Shown here in pieces: positions 43,233 through 54,800 of a stretch of 64,000 nt of DNA. This stretch comes from Ascochyta rabiei (lineage: Eukaryota > Ascomycota > Dothideomycetes > Pleosporales > Didymellaceae). The notes under the pieces were generated by a model. That model did no database searches. It was not told the origin of the DNA and saw only the letters and a list, made by a program, of their open reading frames with translations. Position numbers and translations under genes: made by a program. The stretch is from positions 558,001 to 622,000 of the forward strand of contig NC_082424.1 in assembly GCF_004011695.2 (NCBI RefSeq), in the 5' to 3' direction. Position 1 is the stretch's first letter, and each line of letters begins with the position of its first letter.

Positions 43233-44609
43233 TCAACAATCTGAAGAAGTCGAGTCATCAGATGATTCCACCGGCCATGTATCAGACTCCCAATAGTGAC
43301 TGTCAAGCACTTCGGTGCGTCCGCACGTCTCGTAGCCGTACTTGTGCACTTTGCGGAAGCTGCCATGAGTCCTGAAGCAATAAAGACACAATGCATGACG
43401 AATTGGCCCATCGTCATGTACGTTCAGGTATATAGATTTGCCACCTGTATCAACTAAATGCATTGGTCGCATCCAGGCGGGCGTTTCAGGTGCTGTAGGA
43501 CTTGGCGACCTGGTCAGGCTGGTGGACGTATGTGTCATCTTTTGTGAGGGAGGAGTCCGCACGGGTTGCCCTTGCGGATTTGCAGCAGTAGGTCTGAAGG
43601 AAGAAAGCTCAGGCAACGCATCAGTCGTGGCAATGCCGAAGGACATTCTTGGCGTAGGGAGACGCTCGGTAAAAGTCTCGTCTCGAAGAACGCACCGATC
43701 GTCTCTGCCCAGATCGACGAAGAAGTGCGGAGCATTGATTGCCATCTTGGAGAATGCTTCGCTACGAATCTCAGGTAGAGTCATGGTCCGCTTCTTCTTG
43801 GGTGACGCCTCGGGAGTGCTATCGTCAGAAAAGTGGATCCGTTTGCTTGCTTTTGTGCCAGTCAGCCATATTCGAATGCAATCAGTTTTGAACATACAAT
43901 TCATGTTTTGTCTGTCGATGAGCGCCCATGATTCTTCAGCAGTGTGAACAGTCGCACCTGAAATGGGCGCTTCGGTTGGAGATATAGTAGTCTCGGTCTG
44001 AGGCGACAGTGACGATGATTCGAAGTCAACGTCACTGAATATGAGCGGTGACAGAGGCCGGGATGGGCTGCTAAACAGAGGCTCATGTGGCTGGAAAGGC
44101 GTGTTGGGGTGCCCTTGCGAGGCTGGCGATAGCCCAAGGATGGTAGACGATGAATTGCCCTTCGTCATGCACTGCGTGTAATCGTGGGGGTGTCTGACTG
44201 GGTCTGGAGTCAGGCTCGCAGTGAAGACTGGCCTGTTCCCGTACTCATCAGATGTTGCATTTTGGGTCTGCAGCGCTAACGCATCCAAGTGTAGCATGGT
44301 CGTCTGCAGATTAGGAGCGTTGTCGGCGGTCTCATGAACTGACCTTCGCTGATGTGCTTCATCGGCCGCACGAAGCTTGTCACGGGCATCTTGAGCGATG
44401 CAGGAACCACTGGCCCAGGCAGAAGGCGAATGATTCTGGGAAGCAGTCCAGGACTGGGTGCTTCCTGGGGCTTGCGACGTGCTTCCGTTGCGCACTGTTG
44501 GAGTAGGCGACGCTCCGCTGATCTCCTCGAGAAGCTGCTGCAGAAGGGTACGGGATGGGCCGGTATTGAGGATAGCGCTATTCTCTGCTGGTCCGTAGGG
44601 AGTCGCCAT
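43233..44609 (-). CDS. Disordered protein with conserved-looking C-terminal Cys/His block
   Basis: A single frame of 458 residues starting MATPYGPAENSAILN; an ATG 42 bases upstream (44651) would add a hydrophobic 14-residue leader. Most of it is Ser/Thr/Pro-rich, with candidate phosphosites and a basic patch (PKKKRTMTLPE) that could be a nuclear localisation signal. Two parts look folded: ESWALIDRQNMNCMFKTDCI (middle) and a C-terminal block HALCLYCFRTHGSFRKVHKY followed by GYETCGRTEVLDSHYW, whose C-x2-C..H..H..C spacing suggests a metal site. No family recognised. Confidence 0.7.
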   Translation of the reverse strand: MATPYGPAENSAILNTGPSRTLLQQLLEEISGASPTPTVRNGSTSQAPGSTQSWTASQNHSPSAWASGSCIAQDARDKLRAADEAHQRRSVHETADNAPNLQTTMLHLDALALQTQNATSDEYGNRPVFTASLTPDPVRHPHDYTQCMTKGNSSSTILGLSPASQGHPNTPFQPHEPLFSSPSRPLSPLIFSDVDFESSSLSPQTETTISPTEAPISGATVHTAEESWALIDRQNMNCMFKTDCIRIWLTGTKASKRIHFSDDSTPEASPKKKRTMTLPEIRSEAFSKMAINAPHFFVDLGRDDRCVLRDETFTERLPTPRMSFGIATTDALPELSSFRPTAANPQGQPVRTPPSQKMTHTSTSLTRSPSPTAPETPAWMRPMHLVDTGGKSIYLNVHDDGPIRHALCLYCFRTHGSFRKVHKYGYETCGRTEVLDSHYWESDTWPVESSDDSTSSDC

Positions 44610-44998
44610 GATGATGAGGTGAGCTAAGGCAATGGAAAGTTTAGATATCATGCATAAGCGATGCTATGGAGCAATTGAGTGCCGTGGCGTGGTCGGGGTG
44701 AGGTCAGAGGAGATGTCTGGAAGTCAGGCGGAGGGAGAGCATTGCGCAAGCACCAGATTGTGAGGAAGGCGCAGGCCATAGTGGCAAGAGCAACAGACTC
44801 CAATCTACTCACAGGAAAGAGCGTAGCAACAACAAATACAACAACACGAAGAGATGATTATGAATGACGCGTTCATCATGAGTGAGATTGGCTATGGGAC
44901 GCCGCTGGCTCTCACCTAAGTTGGTATACTACAAGCCTCATGCTTCCTATCGAGGCTTATCCGTTGCGCCATAATGTGTCGTCTAGTGGTCGTGAATC
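44610..44998. other. Intergenic
   Basis: About 390 bp; promoter of the gene at 43.2-44.6 kb and 3' flank of the proteasome gene. Nothing else seen. Confidence 0.45.
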
Positions 44999-45911
44999 TC
45001 ATTGCTCGGACATTTCGGTGTCCTCGGGCTTCGCCAGACCGTGCTCCTTGAGCAGAGCATCGATCTCGTCGGCACCCCAGAGGTGGTGGTAGATCTTTCC
45101 CTCCTTGGTCTTCCCTACCGTGGCAAACTCGACTGTGTCGTGTCAGCGTTGTGGTGTCGCACGCGGTACTGCAGGCACTTACTCTTCTCGCTGCTCAGCT
45201 TGGTAGAGTCCATGGTCTTGCTGAGCACCTTGACGGCGAGCCCGCAAGCCTCCTTCAGGTCGCACTCTTCCTTGTAGTCCTGCTTCAACAAGCTCTGGGC
45301 AGACGCGTTGTTGGCGCCCACGCTCGTTGCCTTCCAACCGCCGTAGTTGCCACTGGGGTTGCTCTGGTAGAGCTGGAAGTCGCGCTGCGGGTCCCAACCA
45401 GCGTAAATGAAGGACACACCAAACGGTCGCAGGCCACCGTGCTGCGTGTAGCCTTGCTTCAGATCACACAGGCGGCGCACGAGCTGCTCGCAGGGGATGT
45501 CTTCGTTGTAGGTGAGGAGGTAGCGCTGGGCGGCTTGACGGGCGTAGTTGATGAGGATGTTGGCGTCGGCGGTCATGCCTGCTACGGCGCAGATCATGTT
45601 GCTGATGCTGTGTCAGCAGCTGTGTCTGTCGTAGTGGATGACACACGCACTCGTTCAGGATGTACAGCTTCTCGGCTGAGGTGTCCTGCTCCAGAAGCTT
45701 GCTGGTCACCTTCCTCTCGGCGGCGAGCACGATGCCATCCTTGGCTAGTATGCCCAGAGCGGTTCCCGCGTGCGAGATGGCTTCGAGCGCGTATTCGACC
45801 TGGTACAATCGCCCCTCAGGCGAGAAGATGGTCGTCTGCACGCACGGTTAGCGATCATGTCGCCGGCGGCTGTGGCCGGGCACCGACCCTTGAATCATAT
45901 CTCCGCGACAT
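44999..45911 (-). CDS. PRE9: 20S proteasome subunit alpha-3 (alpha type-4)
   Basis: Four exons: 45911-45888, 45835-45651, 45601-45183 and 45132-44999, giving 253 residues. Introns are 52, 49 and 50 nt. The N-terminus [20 protein letters not shown] is the alpha-subunit signature. [20 protein letters not shown] and the [40 protein letters not shown] and [18 protein letters not shown] blocks match yeast Pre9 and human PSMA4. It forms part of the outer alpha ring of the 20S core, is not catalytic, and gates substrate entry with neighbouring subunits. The 24-nt first exon ending before ACGACC is needed to supply MSRRYDSR. It shares a short divergent upstream region with the WW-FF gene. Confidence 0.96.
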
Positions 45912-46156
45912 GGCTGCGGTCTGTCTGGTGGGGGTACGGCGTTGTCCGAGGCTGTGTGCAAGATCCAAGTGCGAGACTCGGTGGGGAAGCTGGGGACTGG
46001 GCTGGTGTGGACGAGAGCTCCAGGCACAAGCTCATACGCGTGCCCTCGGCGGTTCACCAGCGCCAAGGCCGACCGCTTTTCCGCTCCGCCAGCACCAAGT
46101 CTGCATCATCTTCCAATTCGAGCGTTCGCAAACAAGTGGCTGCCTGGCTCTCCGTA
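45912..46156. promoter_or_regulatory. Bidirectional promoter between PRE9 and the WW-FF gene
   Basis: Only 245 bp separate the two start codons, which face away from each other, so both promoters and 5' leaders must overlap here. No clear proteasome-type control element (for example an Rpn4-like GGTGGCAAA) was seen. Confidence 0.65.
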
Positions 46157-47926
46157 ATGGCCGACCTGCCTACGCGACCGCCTGCGCCTGCGCCGCCTCT
46201 CCCTGCAGGCTGGACAGCGCACAAGGCACCTTCAGGTAGCTCCAGCTCTCACTGCGTCATTGGTCGACTGCTAACATCGCCAGGACACACCTACTACTTC
46301 AACAAGGATACGAACAAGTCCACATACACCAGACCGGTCGCAGAAGCTCCCCAATTCAACTACCCTTCTCCTGCCGCCCCTATCTCTTGGAATCCTCCGC
46401 CGCAAAACGACAGCTTCCGTGCTCCGCCCACACAGCATGCGTACAGCCCTCAGCAGCAGATGCAAGACCTCATATTCGGTGGCGCGCCGAGACAAGCTTT
46501 CCAAAACAACGGACAACAGCGAGGTGGACACCGTGGCGGATTCAGAGGGGCGCATAACAATTTCTCGGAGAGAAGACGCGAAAAAGATGACAAGCCCAAG
46601 CACCGCAGCGACATACCAAACTGCGCGCCATGGGTGCTTGTCAAGACGAGGTTTGGGAGACGTTTTGTCTGGAACAAGGAGACGAACGAGAGTCTTTGGA
46701 AATTCCCGCCGAACGTAATGAAGGCCGTTGTGGATCTCGACCGCAAGCAGCGCGAGAAGAAAGAGCGCCGAGAACGCGGCGAGCCCAGTGATGTGGAAGA
46801 GGAGGAAGACACCGCCATGGCAGACATTGACGCTGAGCTGGCAGCTGCCGAGGAAGAGGTGGAGATTGTGGAGGTCGACGGCGAAGAGGGCATGGAGAAC
46901 GACGAAGAATACGAGGAAGTCGAAGTCACAGACGACGAGGGCGAGGGGGCAGAAAGCGCATCGAAACGGCAGCGGACAGAGGAGTCACTCAAGGACCAGG
47001 CGCAGGCAGCAGAAGACGACGATTTGGCGTGGCAGCTAGCGCAGATGGAAGAGATGGAGATGGGCGAAGGCTACGAGGAGGAGTATGCGGACGAGTTCCA
47101 AGACGAAGCACCAGCATTGACAGAAGAGGATTGCAAAGCACTGTTCAAGGAGCTTCTGGACGACACACGGCTAAGTCCGTACACGCCATGGGACAAGATC
47201 CTCGAAGACGGCACGCTCTACGACGACGAGAGATACAAAGCCCTCCCCAACATGAAGGCACGAAAAGACTGCTTCGACGAGTGGGCACGAGACAAAATGC
47301 AGTACCTCAAAGAAGAGAAGGCCAAGCAACAGAAGCGTGACCCCAGGATACCCTACCTGGCCTTCCTCGACCGCTACGCAACACCAAAGCTCTACTGGCC
47401 AGAATTCCGACGCAAATTCAAAAAGGAGCCAGAGATGAAAGACACCAAGCTCTCGGACAAAGACAAAGAGAAGCTCTACCGCGACCACATCAAGCGCATC
47501 GGCATGCGCCATTCAGACCTCAAATCCGACCTCTCCGCCCTGCTGCGCACACAACCCCTCGCCGCCCTCAACCGCTCCACAACAATCGACACACTCCCCT
47601 CCGCCATCCTCACAGACCTGCGCTACATCTCCCTTCCCCCTGCAACGCGCGACTCACTCCTCCAAACATACATCTCCACGCTTCCAGCCGCGCCCGAAGG
47701 CGCCGCCGCGACGGCCGAGGAGGATGCTGAGCGCGCCAAAAAGCGCGCAGAGAGGGAGCGCCGAGAACACGCACTTGCCGAGCGCGAGCGGAGAGTGCAA
47801 GCCGAGAAACGCAAGCAGGAGCGCGACCTGGCCTACGGCAAGGGCCGGTTGAGAGAGGAGGAGGAGGAGATTCAGCGGGCATTGAAGGTTGGTAAAGAGG
47901 GGCTGAAGGGCCATTTGGAAGCTTAG
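46157..47926 (+). CDS. WW and FF domain protein, URN1-like splicing factor
   Basis: Two exons: 46157-46235 and 46284-47926, giving 573 residues. An N-terminal WW domain (LPAGWTAHKAPSGHTYYFNK, then STYTRP) is split by the 48-nt intron. A second WW-like segment is WVLVKTRFGRRFVWNKETNE (about residues 145-180). A long acidic stretch (EEEEDTAMADIDAELAAAEE and EEYEEVEVTDDEGE) precedes an FF domain (EEDCKALFKELLDDTRLSPY and TPWDKILEDGTLYDDERY) and further FF-like helices (CFDEWARDKMQYLKEE, then FLDRYATPKLYWPEFRRKF). The C-terminus is a charged coiled coil. WW-FF order resembles yeast Urn1, a spliceosome-associated protein; Prp40 and TCERG1 have more FF domains. The intron is a multiple of three and stop-free, so only homology exposes it. 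Confidence 0.87.
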   Translation: MADLPTRPPAPAPPLPAGWTAHKAPSGSSSSHCVIGRLLTSPGHTYYFNKDTNKSTYTRPVAEAPQFNYPSPAAPISWNPPPQNDSFRAPPTQHAYSPQQQMQDLIFGGAPRQAFQNNGQQRGGHRGGFRGAHNNFSERRREKDDKPKHRSDIPNCAPWVLVKTRFGRRFVWNKETNESLWKFPPNVMKAVVDLDRKQREKKERRERGEPSDVEEEEDTAMADIDAELAAAEEEVEIVEVDGEEGMENDEEYEEVEVTDDEGEGAESASKRQRTEESLKDQAQAAEDDDLAWQLAQMEEMEMGEGYEEEYADEFQDEAPALTEEDCKALFKELLDDTRLSPYTPWDKILEDGTLYDDERYKALPNMKARKDCFDEWARDKMQYLKEEKAKQQKRDPRIPYLAFLDRYATPKLYWPEFRRKFKKEPEMKDTKLSDKDKEKLYRDHIKRIGMRHSDLKSDLSALLRTQPLAALNRSTTIDTLPSAILTDLRYISLPPATRDSLLQTYISTLPAAPEGAAATAEEDAERAKKRAERERREHALAERERRVQAEKRKQERDLAYGKGRLREEEEEIQRALKVGKEGLKGHLEA

Positions 47927-48195
47927 GTTCGTTTTAGTGATGAATGGAGATACCCCGCCGTGAGGTTCGACGAGCTTCATCGTCGCCTCCTGCTTTGCCA
48001 TGTCCTGCAAATTGTGAGCATGGTGCAGTTGAAACACTACGATACCGCCATTCACATCTCCTATCCTGATCTCCCCTCACTCCCCAGTTGGTCGAAAAGC
48101 AATATGCACATGTGTCCAAAACATTCGATTAGAAAATACAATTACCCCGACGAAGATCAGCATAACAACATTCATCACCCCCCAATATTCCAACA
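47927..48195. other. Convergent 3' region
   Basis: About 270 bp between the ends of the WW-FF gene and the GH16 gene, presumably both 3' untranslated regions. Confidence 0.5.
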
Positions 48196-51100
48196 CTACA
48201 TCATCATGGCGGCAAACACAGCAACAGCGCCCGCGACGACGCCGCCGACCTGCACTCCGCTCGCCGCGCCAGTGAACTCGGAGGCTTCGTAGCCGGTCTG
48301 TGTGGGCTTGCCTGCAGCGCTTGCTCCAGTTCCGTAGCTCATCGTTATGTTGCCACCTGCGTGGCCAGCGACGGTCGGGTACACGGGCTTAGACGACGGA
48401 GCTGAAGCGGTGGGGTAGGGCTTGTCGCTGCCAGCGTAGCCAGTGGGGACGACGGGCCTACTGTTTGTAGAGCTCTTGCCTAAGTCGGAGTCGGGGTACT
48501 TGATCGAGATTGCGGATGCGGACGCGATGCTGGGGTGGGTGGCGTAGTACTGGCTCTCAGGGACGGGGATCTTGGTTAGAGTGACGATCTCGGTTGCCGT
48601 AATCTTGGTCGTGGAGTCCTCTGGGGTTGAAGGCTTGATGGGCTGAGCGGGTGTGTACGGGGCGTTCCCGGTGGGCTTGCTGGGGACGTCGGTGGACTTG
48701 GAGTAGACGGATGAGACTTTGTCGGTGGGCTTTCCATATACAGGCATTGAGGCCTGGCACTTCGAGCAGGGAACGGTAACAGTGACAGTCTTGGGTCCCT
48801 CGCCGCAGCCCTGGGCGCAGTACTTGGTCATGACCTCGAAGCCGGGAGGCGCGTAGTGAGCGTCGGTTGTTGGGTAAGGGGCTGGGGTCTGGATTGCAGT
48901 GACCTTGGTGGTGATGGTTGTGTATCCGGTGGGGCAGATATCGACGTAGGTTGTCTCGTAGGCGGTAGTGGTCTTGTAAGAGTCGGAAGACTGCTGGTCG
49001 TCGTAGGATGGCTTGCTCGATACGGCAGGGTAGGTGCTGTAGAGCGGCGTGAAGCTCGGGAGTTCAGGGTAGTCAGCGTAGGCGGGCGTAGACTTCACAC
49101 CAGGAGTCGAGACCGGGTAGCTCTCGTACACCGGGATTGGACTTGAAATCGGGTATGATGGGTGGTCGTCGCCATATACTGGAGCACTCGAGGAAGCTAC
49201 CGGGTATTTGCTGTGCTCAGTAACCTTTGCAGAAACAGCCGGGTAAGTACCATAGTCAGAAGCCTTGGAAGAAGTGGCTGGGTACTCGTTGTCGTGATCA
49301 GGAACCTTCGAAGATGCCTCGGGGTACTTGGAGGAAAAGGCCGGGTAGCCAGATGGCATGGAAGAGGCTCCAGTTGTGGACATGATAGGATACTCAGAAG
49401 CCTTGGATGAAGCATGGAGAGTCTTTGAAGAGATGCTACCGTATTCGTAACCATCATCCTCTGGGTAAGCAGAGTAGATAGGAGCGGAAGACGGGTTGGG
49501 GGAGACAGGGGTACTGCTGCTGGACTTGTCGACTGGGTAGGAAGTGACATCGGGGTAGGCAGAGCTTGAAGAAGTTCCAGATGGGTAAATGGAGCTATCG
49601 TATGGCGTCTCTGAGGAATAGACAACCGACGAGCTGCTGTAAGGGGTCTCGGATGGGTAGATGCTGGAGACGTCGGAGGAGACCGCGTAGGAAGAACTTG
49701 CCGAAGGGTTTATGCTGGGGCTGTCGTTCGGGTAAGGAGTCTCTGAGGCAAACGCGCTGTAGATTGAGGACGAAATGCCGTGCGAGTAAGGTGTCTCGGT
49801 TACAGATGAGATGATGGCTGAAGAGGAAGTGTAGTCATAGGATATGGATGGACTGTAGATAGACGAAAAGCCATGAGCTTCCGAAGAGCTGCTAACGTAG
49901 TCGGGGGGAGTCGTGGAAGACGCGACACTGCTCGGGATACTGTGGGGGTACGATGACGACGCAGCAGGAGTTGACGCGGGGTCGTAGATGGAGCTCGATA
50001 CGTGAGGCGTGGGTGTCGCAGAAGAGTAAATAACAGAGCTGGATAGAGCAGAGCTGATGTGCGCTACCGAAGAAGAGACATGAGCTGAAGACGAAGAAGC
50101 CTGAACTGAAGAGGAAGAAGCCTGGACTGAAGAAGAGGCATAAACCGAAGAGCTAGAGATGTGCACAGAGCTGGAGACGGGGGTAGAGCTTGAGACGCGC
50201 ACAGAACTGCTCGAAGCATGCGTGCTGCTAGGAGCGACCGACGAAGAGCTCGAGAGCATGCGCTTGTTGTATGTCTTGAACGAGCTGATGCGCCAGTACG
50301 CATCCTTGAACACCGCCGGGTTCTCTGCGACATACTTCTTGCAAGAGTCCATGCCGCTGAGACCCGAGTACATGGGGCAACCCGAGTTGGCGTAGACGTT
50401 TCCCGCCCAGTCACCGCAGAAGGTGTTGGTGAAGATGAAGCGCTGGTCCATGAAGCGCTTCTCGATGTCGCAGTCGCCCTGGAAGTTGGCATTGGGGGTG
50501 CCAAACTCGGACGTGTCGGGCTCGCCGGTCTGGAGGCTCTTAGGAGCGCTGCCGCGGGGGAAGAACCACATCCTGATGCCATCGGCTTGCCACTCAGTCA
50601 CATAATAACCCCCCACATTGGCGTTGAAGCCAGCGCCGTAGGTACTGGTGTTGACGTCATTGACATCGCAGCCAGAAGCACCTGAGGGACTGTCGAGAGC
50701 GCAGTTGTAGAGGGACTGCGCACCAGTTTGCCCTTTGCCATCGGTCTTGCATTGGGTGTCGGTGTGAAGCACGAACTTGTTGACTGAGTTCATGTTGACA
50801 CCCTCGATGATGTCGATCTCGCCCTTGACGGGCCATGGCTCGCGTCCGAGAGACCAGAAGGCAGGCCAGGTACCGCAGATGCCACCCGGCATGTGCTTGA
50901 CGTCAAGGACGAAGAGACCCTTGTTGTACTCCTTCTTGCCCTCCAGGCGAACACTCTCGCGGCCGACGTCTTTGCCAGAGGAGCTATCTAGTTTGGACTT
51001 GTAGTCAACGCCAAAGATAGCATCACCATCTTTGTAGTTGATGTAGCCCTGGGACTCAGCCCTTGAGCGATCGACATATCTGATGAAGTTAGCCACACAC

Positions 51101-51277
51101 CGTCAGGGCGTAGATGTAGACATACTTGACAAAGCCGTTGGTCTTCTCTTCAGTGACGAAGTTGAAGGAGTCGAAGAAGGAAGATCCTGCGTAGGTGTCT
51201 TGAGCAGTGTACTTGGTGGCAGAAGCGAGCGAAGAAAGAGTAAAGCCAAACCCGAAAAGGAGCGACAGGGAAGGCAT
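48196..51277 (-). CDS. GPI-anchored GH16 endo-beta-1,3(4)-glucanase
   Basis: Two exons: 51277-51126 and 51079-48196, giving 1011 residues, with a 46-nt intron. The signal peptide is MPSLSLLFGFGFTLSSLASA. The GH16 catalytic domain (about residues 25-320) has the active-site motif GEIDIIEGVN (about 140), where the first Glu is the nucleophile and the second the acid/base, plus GGICGTWPAFWSLG upstream. A very long Ser/Thr/Tyr/Pro-rich region follows (about 330-900) with many SSS-V, YPxxSS and ETPYxxS repeats, likely heavily O-mannosylated. The C-terminus has a GPI signal (SEFTGAASGVQVGGVVAGAV, ending AAMMM). It is expected to remodel beta-glucan at the cell wall. The Ser-rich region is much longer than in many GH16 proteins. 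Confidence 0.93.
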
Positions 51278-51808
51278 TGTGCTATTAGTGTAAAGAGTGA
51301 CTAGATTAAGTGTAGCAAAAAGAGAGGCTGCAGAGTGAGGTTCTACAAGACCACGCACGAACAAGCTGGATAAGTCGTTAGGAAGAGATTATCAGACGGG
51401 CGTCTGCCGCGAGGTATATCACTGCACCCCTGACACTCATGGCTTCGAGGCTGTTCTCCGCTTAGCTGAATGTATCGATGGTGGCTAGAGTCCACGTGCA
51501 GACGAATCGGTTCTGCAGGGTCGCCCTATACCAAGCTGAGTCAATTCATGGAGCTTTGGATTCAAGCTCGCAGCCACTGCTGCAGGAACGCCTGCTGCAC
51601 ATATTCAATTCACTCACATCGAACCAGATCTGGTCTAGGTTCTGCCTATCCTCGCCGGACATCGCGACGTGGACCCGCCGCGCCGAGGCTTGAGTCGCTG
51701 AATCATCGAAAAAGCGCGGCACAGCTGTCAGAACTGCGCGTGGCTTGAGCTCGCGATGGAAACCGTGGTGTTGAGTGGTGCATTTTCACGGGCAGCGGGC
51801 GCTAGCGA
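51278..51808. other. Intergenic: GH16 promoter region
   Basis: About 530 bp. It holds the GH16 promoter and 5' leader. No other supported feature. Confidence 0.45.
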
Positions 51809-52482
51809 TTACCCCTGGTCCAGACCGGTGTCCAAGTGGAAAGCCTTAGGAACAGATCTGGGACGATGAAAGTGTATGTCTGGCGTGCGGCTGATGTGGA
51901 AATGATGTTCTGCGCGTGGACCGCAATCTTTCGGCTTCGTTGTGAAAGGGCCTGGGTAGTTCTTACGCTGGAAGGCCTGAGTGCCTCTCGTGTTGCAGAG
52001 AAAGCGGCTATTAGCTAACAGTCTGTAGTAATACAGGAGTTCTTTAATGCCAACTCCAAATAATCTGCGGCATAAAGTGGTGATACACGACTTCAATAAC
52101 TTGTCTTCATCATGAAAGCAGTAACAATTACACCGAAGGCCTCCAGCAATACTACGAAGTAACTGAGTGGCTATCGCAGAGACAGTGTTTCTGGCTTTTT
52201 CTGCAACGTGAGAGAGTGGTCGCCAAAGACAAAGAATGGATGCCTGAAGAATTTTAAATTGCCAAAGTGCTTATGTATGCTTACCTGCAGATACCAGGGT
52301 AGATTGGGTCCGGGGTAGCTATCAGGAATGTGATCCAGATCCCGCCTGTCGTAGGGCAACACCCACGTACCATGCTTGATGAGAATAATGCCTCGAAGCA
52401 TGTCCTTGATTTCGACTGTGGTTAGTCGCTCGCAACACCTCCATTTACTGGGGTAAGTATTGGCAGCTTTGCACCTGCCCAT
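51809..52482 (-). CDS. Candidate two-exon gene, unknown function
   Basis: A minus-strand model: exon 52482-52285, a 41-nt intron 52244-52284 (GTAAGC..CAG), then exon 52243-51809. This yields about 210 residues without stops. The first exon reads MGRCKAANTYPSKWRC, then DMLRGIILIKHGTWVLPYDR and PGPNLPWYLQ. The second reads ASILCLWRPLSHVAEKARNT, then LLKSCITTLCRRLFGVGIKE. It is not recognised. The start is uncertain. It is the last host-like sequence before the mutated transposon block, only about 600 bp away, and could itself be decaying. Confidence 0.35.
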
Positions 52483-52485
52483 TTC

Positions 52486-53110
52486 ACCATCATATCAGCA
52501 GCCACATCTCGCTGGAGATGAGATGCACGATCCTTCGACGCAGCACGCCAACGCCAACCTCAACTGAACGTACCGCTGGAGGCCTAACCGGTCACATGGC
52601 ATCATTCGCTGACCGGTAGCCTACGCACACACTACAGTAGATCGACGAGGAAGTGCGTTACTAACGTTGAAAAAATGTGCACGAAATAATCACAATCAAT
52701 AGGTTTAGTTGGCACGACTCGCTCTTTAGCAGAACGCAGAAATTTGCAAGTAACAAGGCAGTAATATGATTGCACAGTCATCTGCTATAAGAATGTATAA
52801 TGATGAAAAGAAAGCTCCTCAAAGCGACTGCTCAATTCCGACTTCCACGTCCATCACGATAGCCGCCCTGCCAGCTCCATCTGCCATAAAAGCAAGGCAC
52901 ACCACCTACAACAGAACCAGGAAGACGCCCAAGGCTATTCAATAAACAACCTCGATATCCAAAACACCTTCCATCAATCCCTGCCAATAGCAATCCCCCG
53001 CCGAAAACCTGCCGGAGGCATCATGTCACGAGTATTCTCCCCACGCCGGGAGATACCTCGGCCAGGTCCCGGGCCAAGCCTGGGGACCCACCGGCCACAC
53101 ACGTATATAA
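52486..53110. other. Intergenic flank of the transposon block
   Basis: About 620 bp of ordinary base composition with no gene. Immediately before 53100 is a short GC-rich piece (CGGGAGATACCTCGGCC and similar). Confidence 0.45.
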
Positions 53111-54726
53111 TATTCACAAACCTTAAGACTTACCTATTAAGGATTTGTCTTATCTCTTAATATTACCCTATTATTTGTCCTATCTTGCTCTGCTCTATTG
53201 CCTGCCTACAGTGCCCTTACAATTTAAATCCTTTATACTCCTCTTAGAACAGGCAGCTAATTAGCAGCAGAGGAGCAGGAAAAACCTAGCTATTATAATA
53301 GCAGGAGGACAACGCAACCTCTGCTTAACTACTAGTAACGTAGAAGAGCTACCCCCTTGTAATAACCTTAGTTAGGAGCTAGACGCTTAATAACGTAACA
53401 ATATACTTAGGGTGTCACTATTACCTATAGAGCTACTACTTAACCCTTATATTAGGGGCAAGTTAGACGCTATAACAGTAGGTGTTATAACACTAGACGT
53501 CCTAACGCTACGTGCTATATAACCTGCAATAGAGTTGTTACAAGCTTCTATCCTGTTGTTACTAGAAGCACTTAATAAGGCAGAACTGTCTAGTGCTACT
53601 AAGCAGGAGATTAAAATCTAGCAATAACAATTTAACTAGGCAGTTAAAACCCTGTAACAGACGCACGCTAGACAAGCACTAAGTAGCTAACACCTAGCGT
53701 TTAACAAGGCTGGCAGAATAATATAAGTCCTTAATAATGTTCAGCCTAAGCTAAAACTTAGGACAGATAACAAGCCTCTATTAACCTAGTAGGTAGACTA
53801 GTAGATTAAGGATATAGACACGGCGTTCTAGTACGCTTAAGTACTTAAAGACTCTGTAACCTATACCTACTAGATTATAGGCACTATCTACTATAGTGTC
53901 TACTAGGAATTAATTTAACAACATATTAACAAGGGATTAATCTAGACTTAGGCTAACCTCTACGCAGAAGAGGAGTAGCTTGTCTAAGACCTAGTCTTTA
54001 TATAGTATAAAAACTATAACAAGTACTTTAACTATAAGTAGAAGTCTAATAATTTAGTTAATACCTTCCTAATAAAGTTAAATAAGCAGAAGTCTCTACT
54101 ACCCTATAACTTTATAAAGTTTAAAGATAGCAGTAACAACTATAAGTTTAAGATAGTATTTATGTAGAGCCTTACGCCCCCTACACTCTAATATAAAATC
54201 TAGCAGAATAGCAGTCTAGAATATATTACTAAGTAGGCGGAGTTTAAACAGGCCCTCTAAAACGCAGAAACCTTAACAGTCCCCTTAAACTTAGGGTTGT
54301 AGACTAAAAATAGCGGTAGAAACAAGAGACCTCTTTCTTTAGACACTAGGAGAAAGTTTAAAAGGCATAACAGTTAGGCGTTAACCCCCTCTAGAAGCAA
54401 CACTAGGAAGCACCTAGGAGACCCCTAGCCAACAACTAGTGCTGCTAATGTATTAGGCAGAAGATAGAACCCTAAGGGAAACAACTATTAACAATCCTAA
54501 GGTTAACTACAGAACTAGAGACAATATACCTAGGGATACCAGCAGCAGGGCTATTAGAGAGGCTGTAGAGGCAGCTAACAACATTCTAGTAGCAAGCTAA
54601 ACCTAGGAAATAGCAAGCCCTAGTTGCTAACCTGTCCTACCTACAGCTAGGGTTAGAAACTAAGGGGAAATAAACCTGCATAACAGTTACAGTCTAGCTT
54701 AACAACGCTAATAGTAACCCTAGGAC

Positions 54727-54800
54727 CCTCTAGGCTCTATACAACTCAGGCTTAGAGCTAAACCTTATTACTAAGAATACAGCTAGGGACCTAGGGCTAG
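54727..54800 (+). pseudogene. Retroelement protease core (remnant)
   Basis: Reads LYNSGLELNLI, corresponding to the aspartic protease motif with D-S-G changed to N-S-G (catalytic Asp codon now AAC). The downstream reading TARDLGL fits the second part of the motif. Confidence 0.65.
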
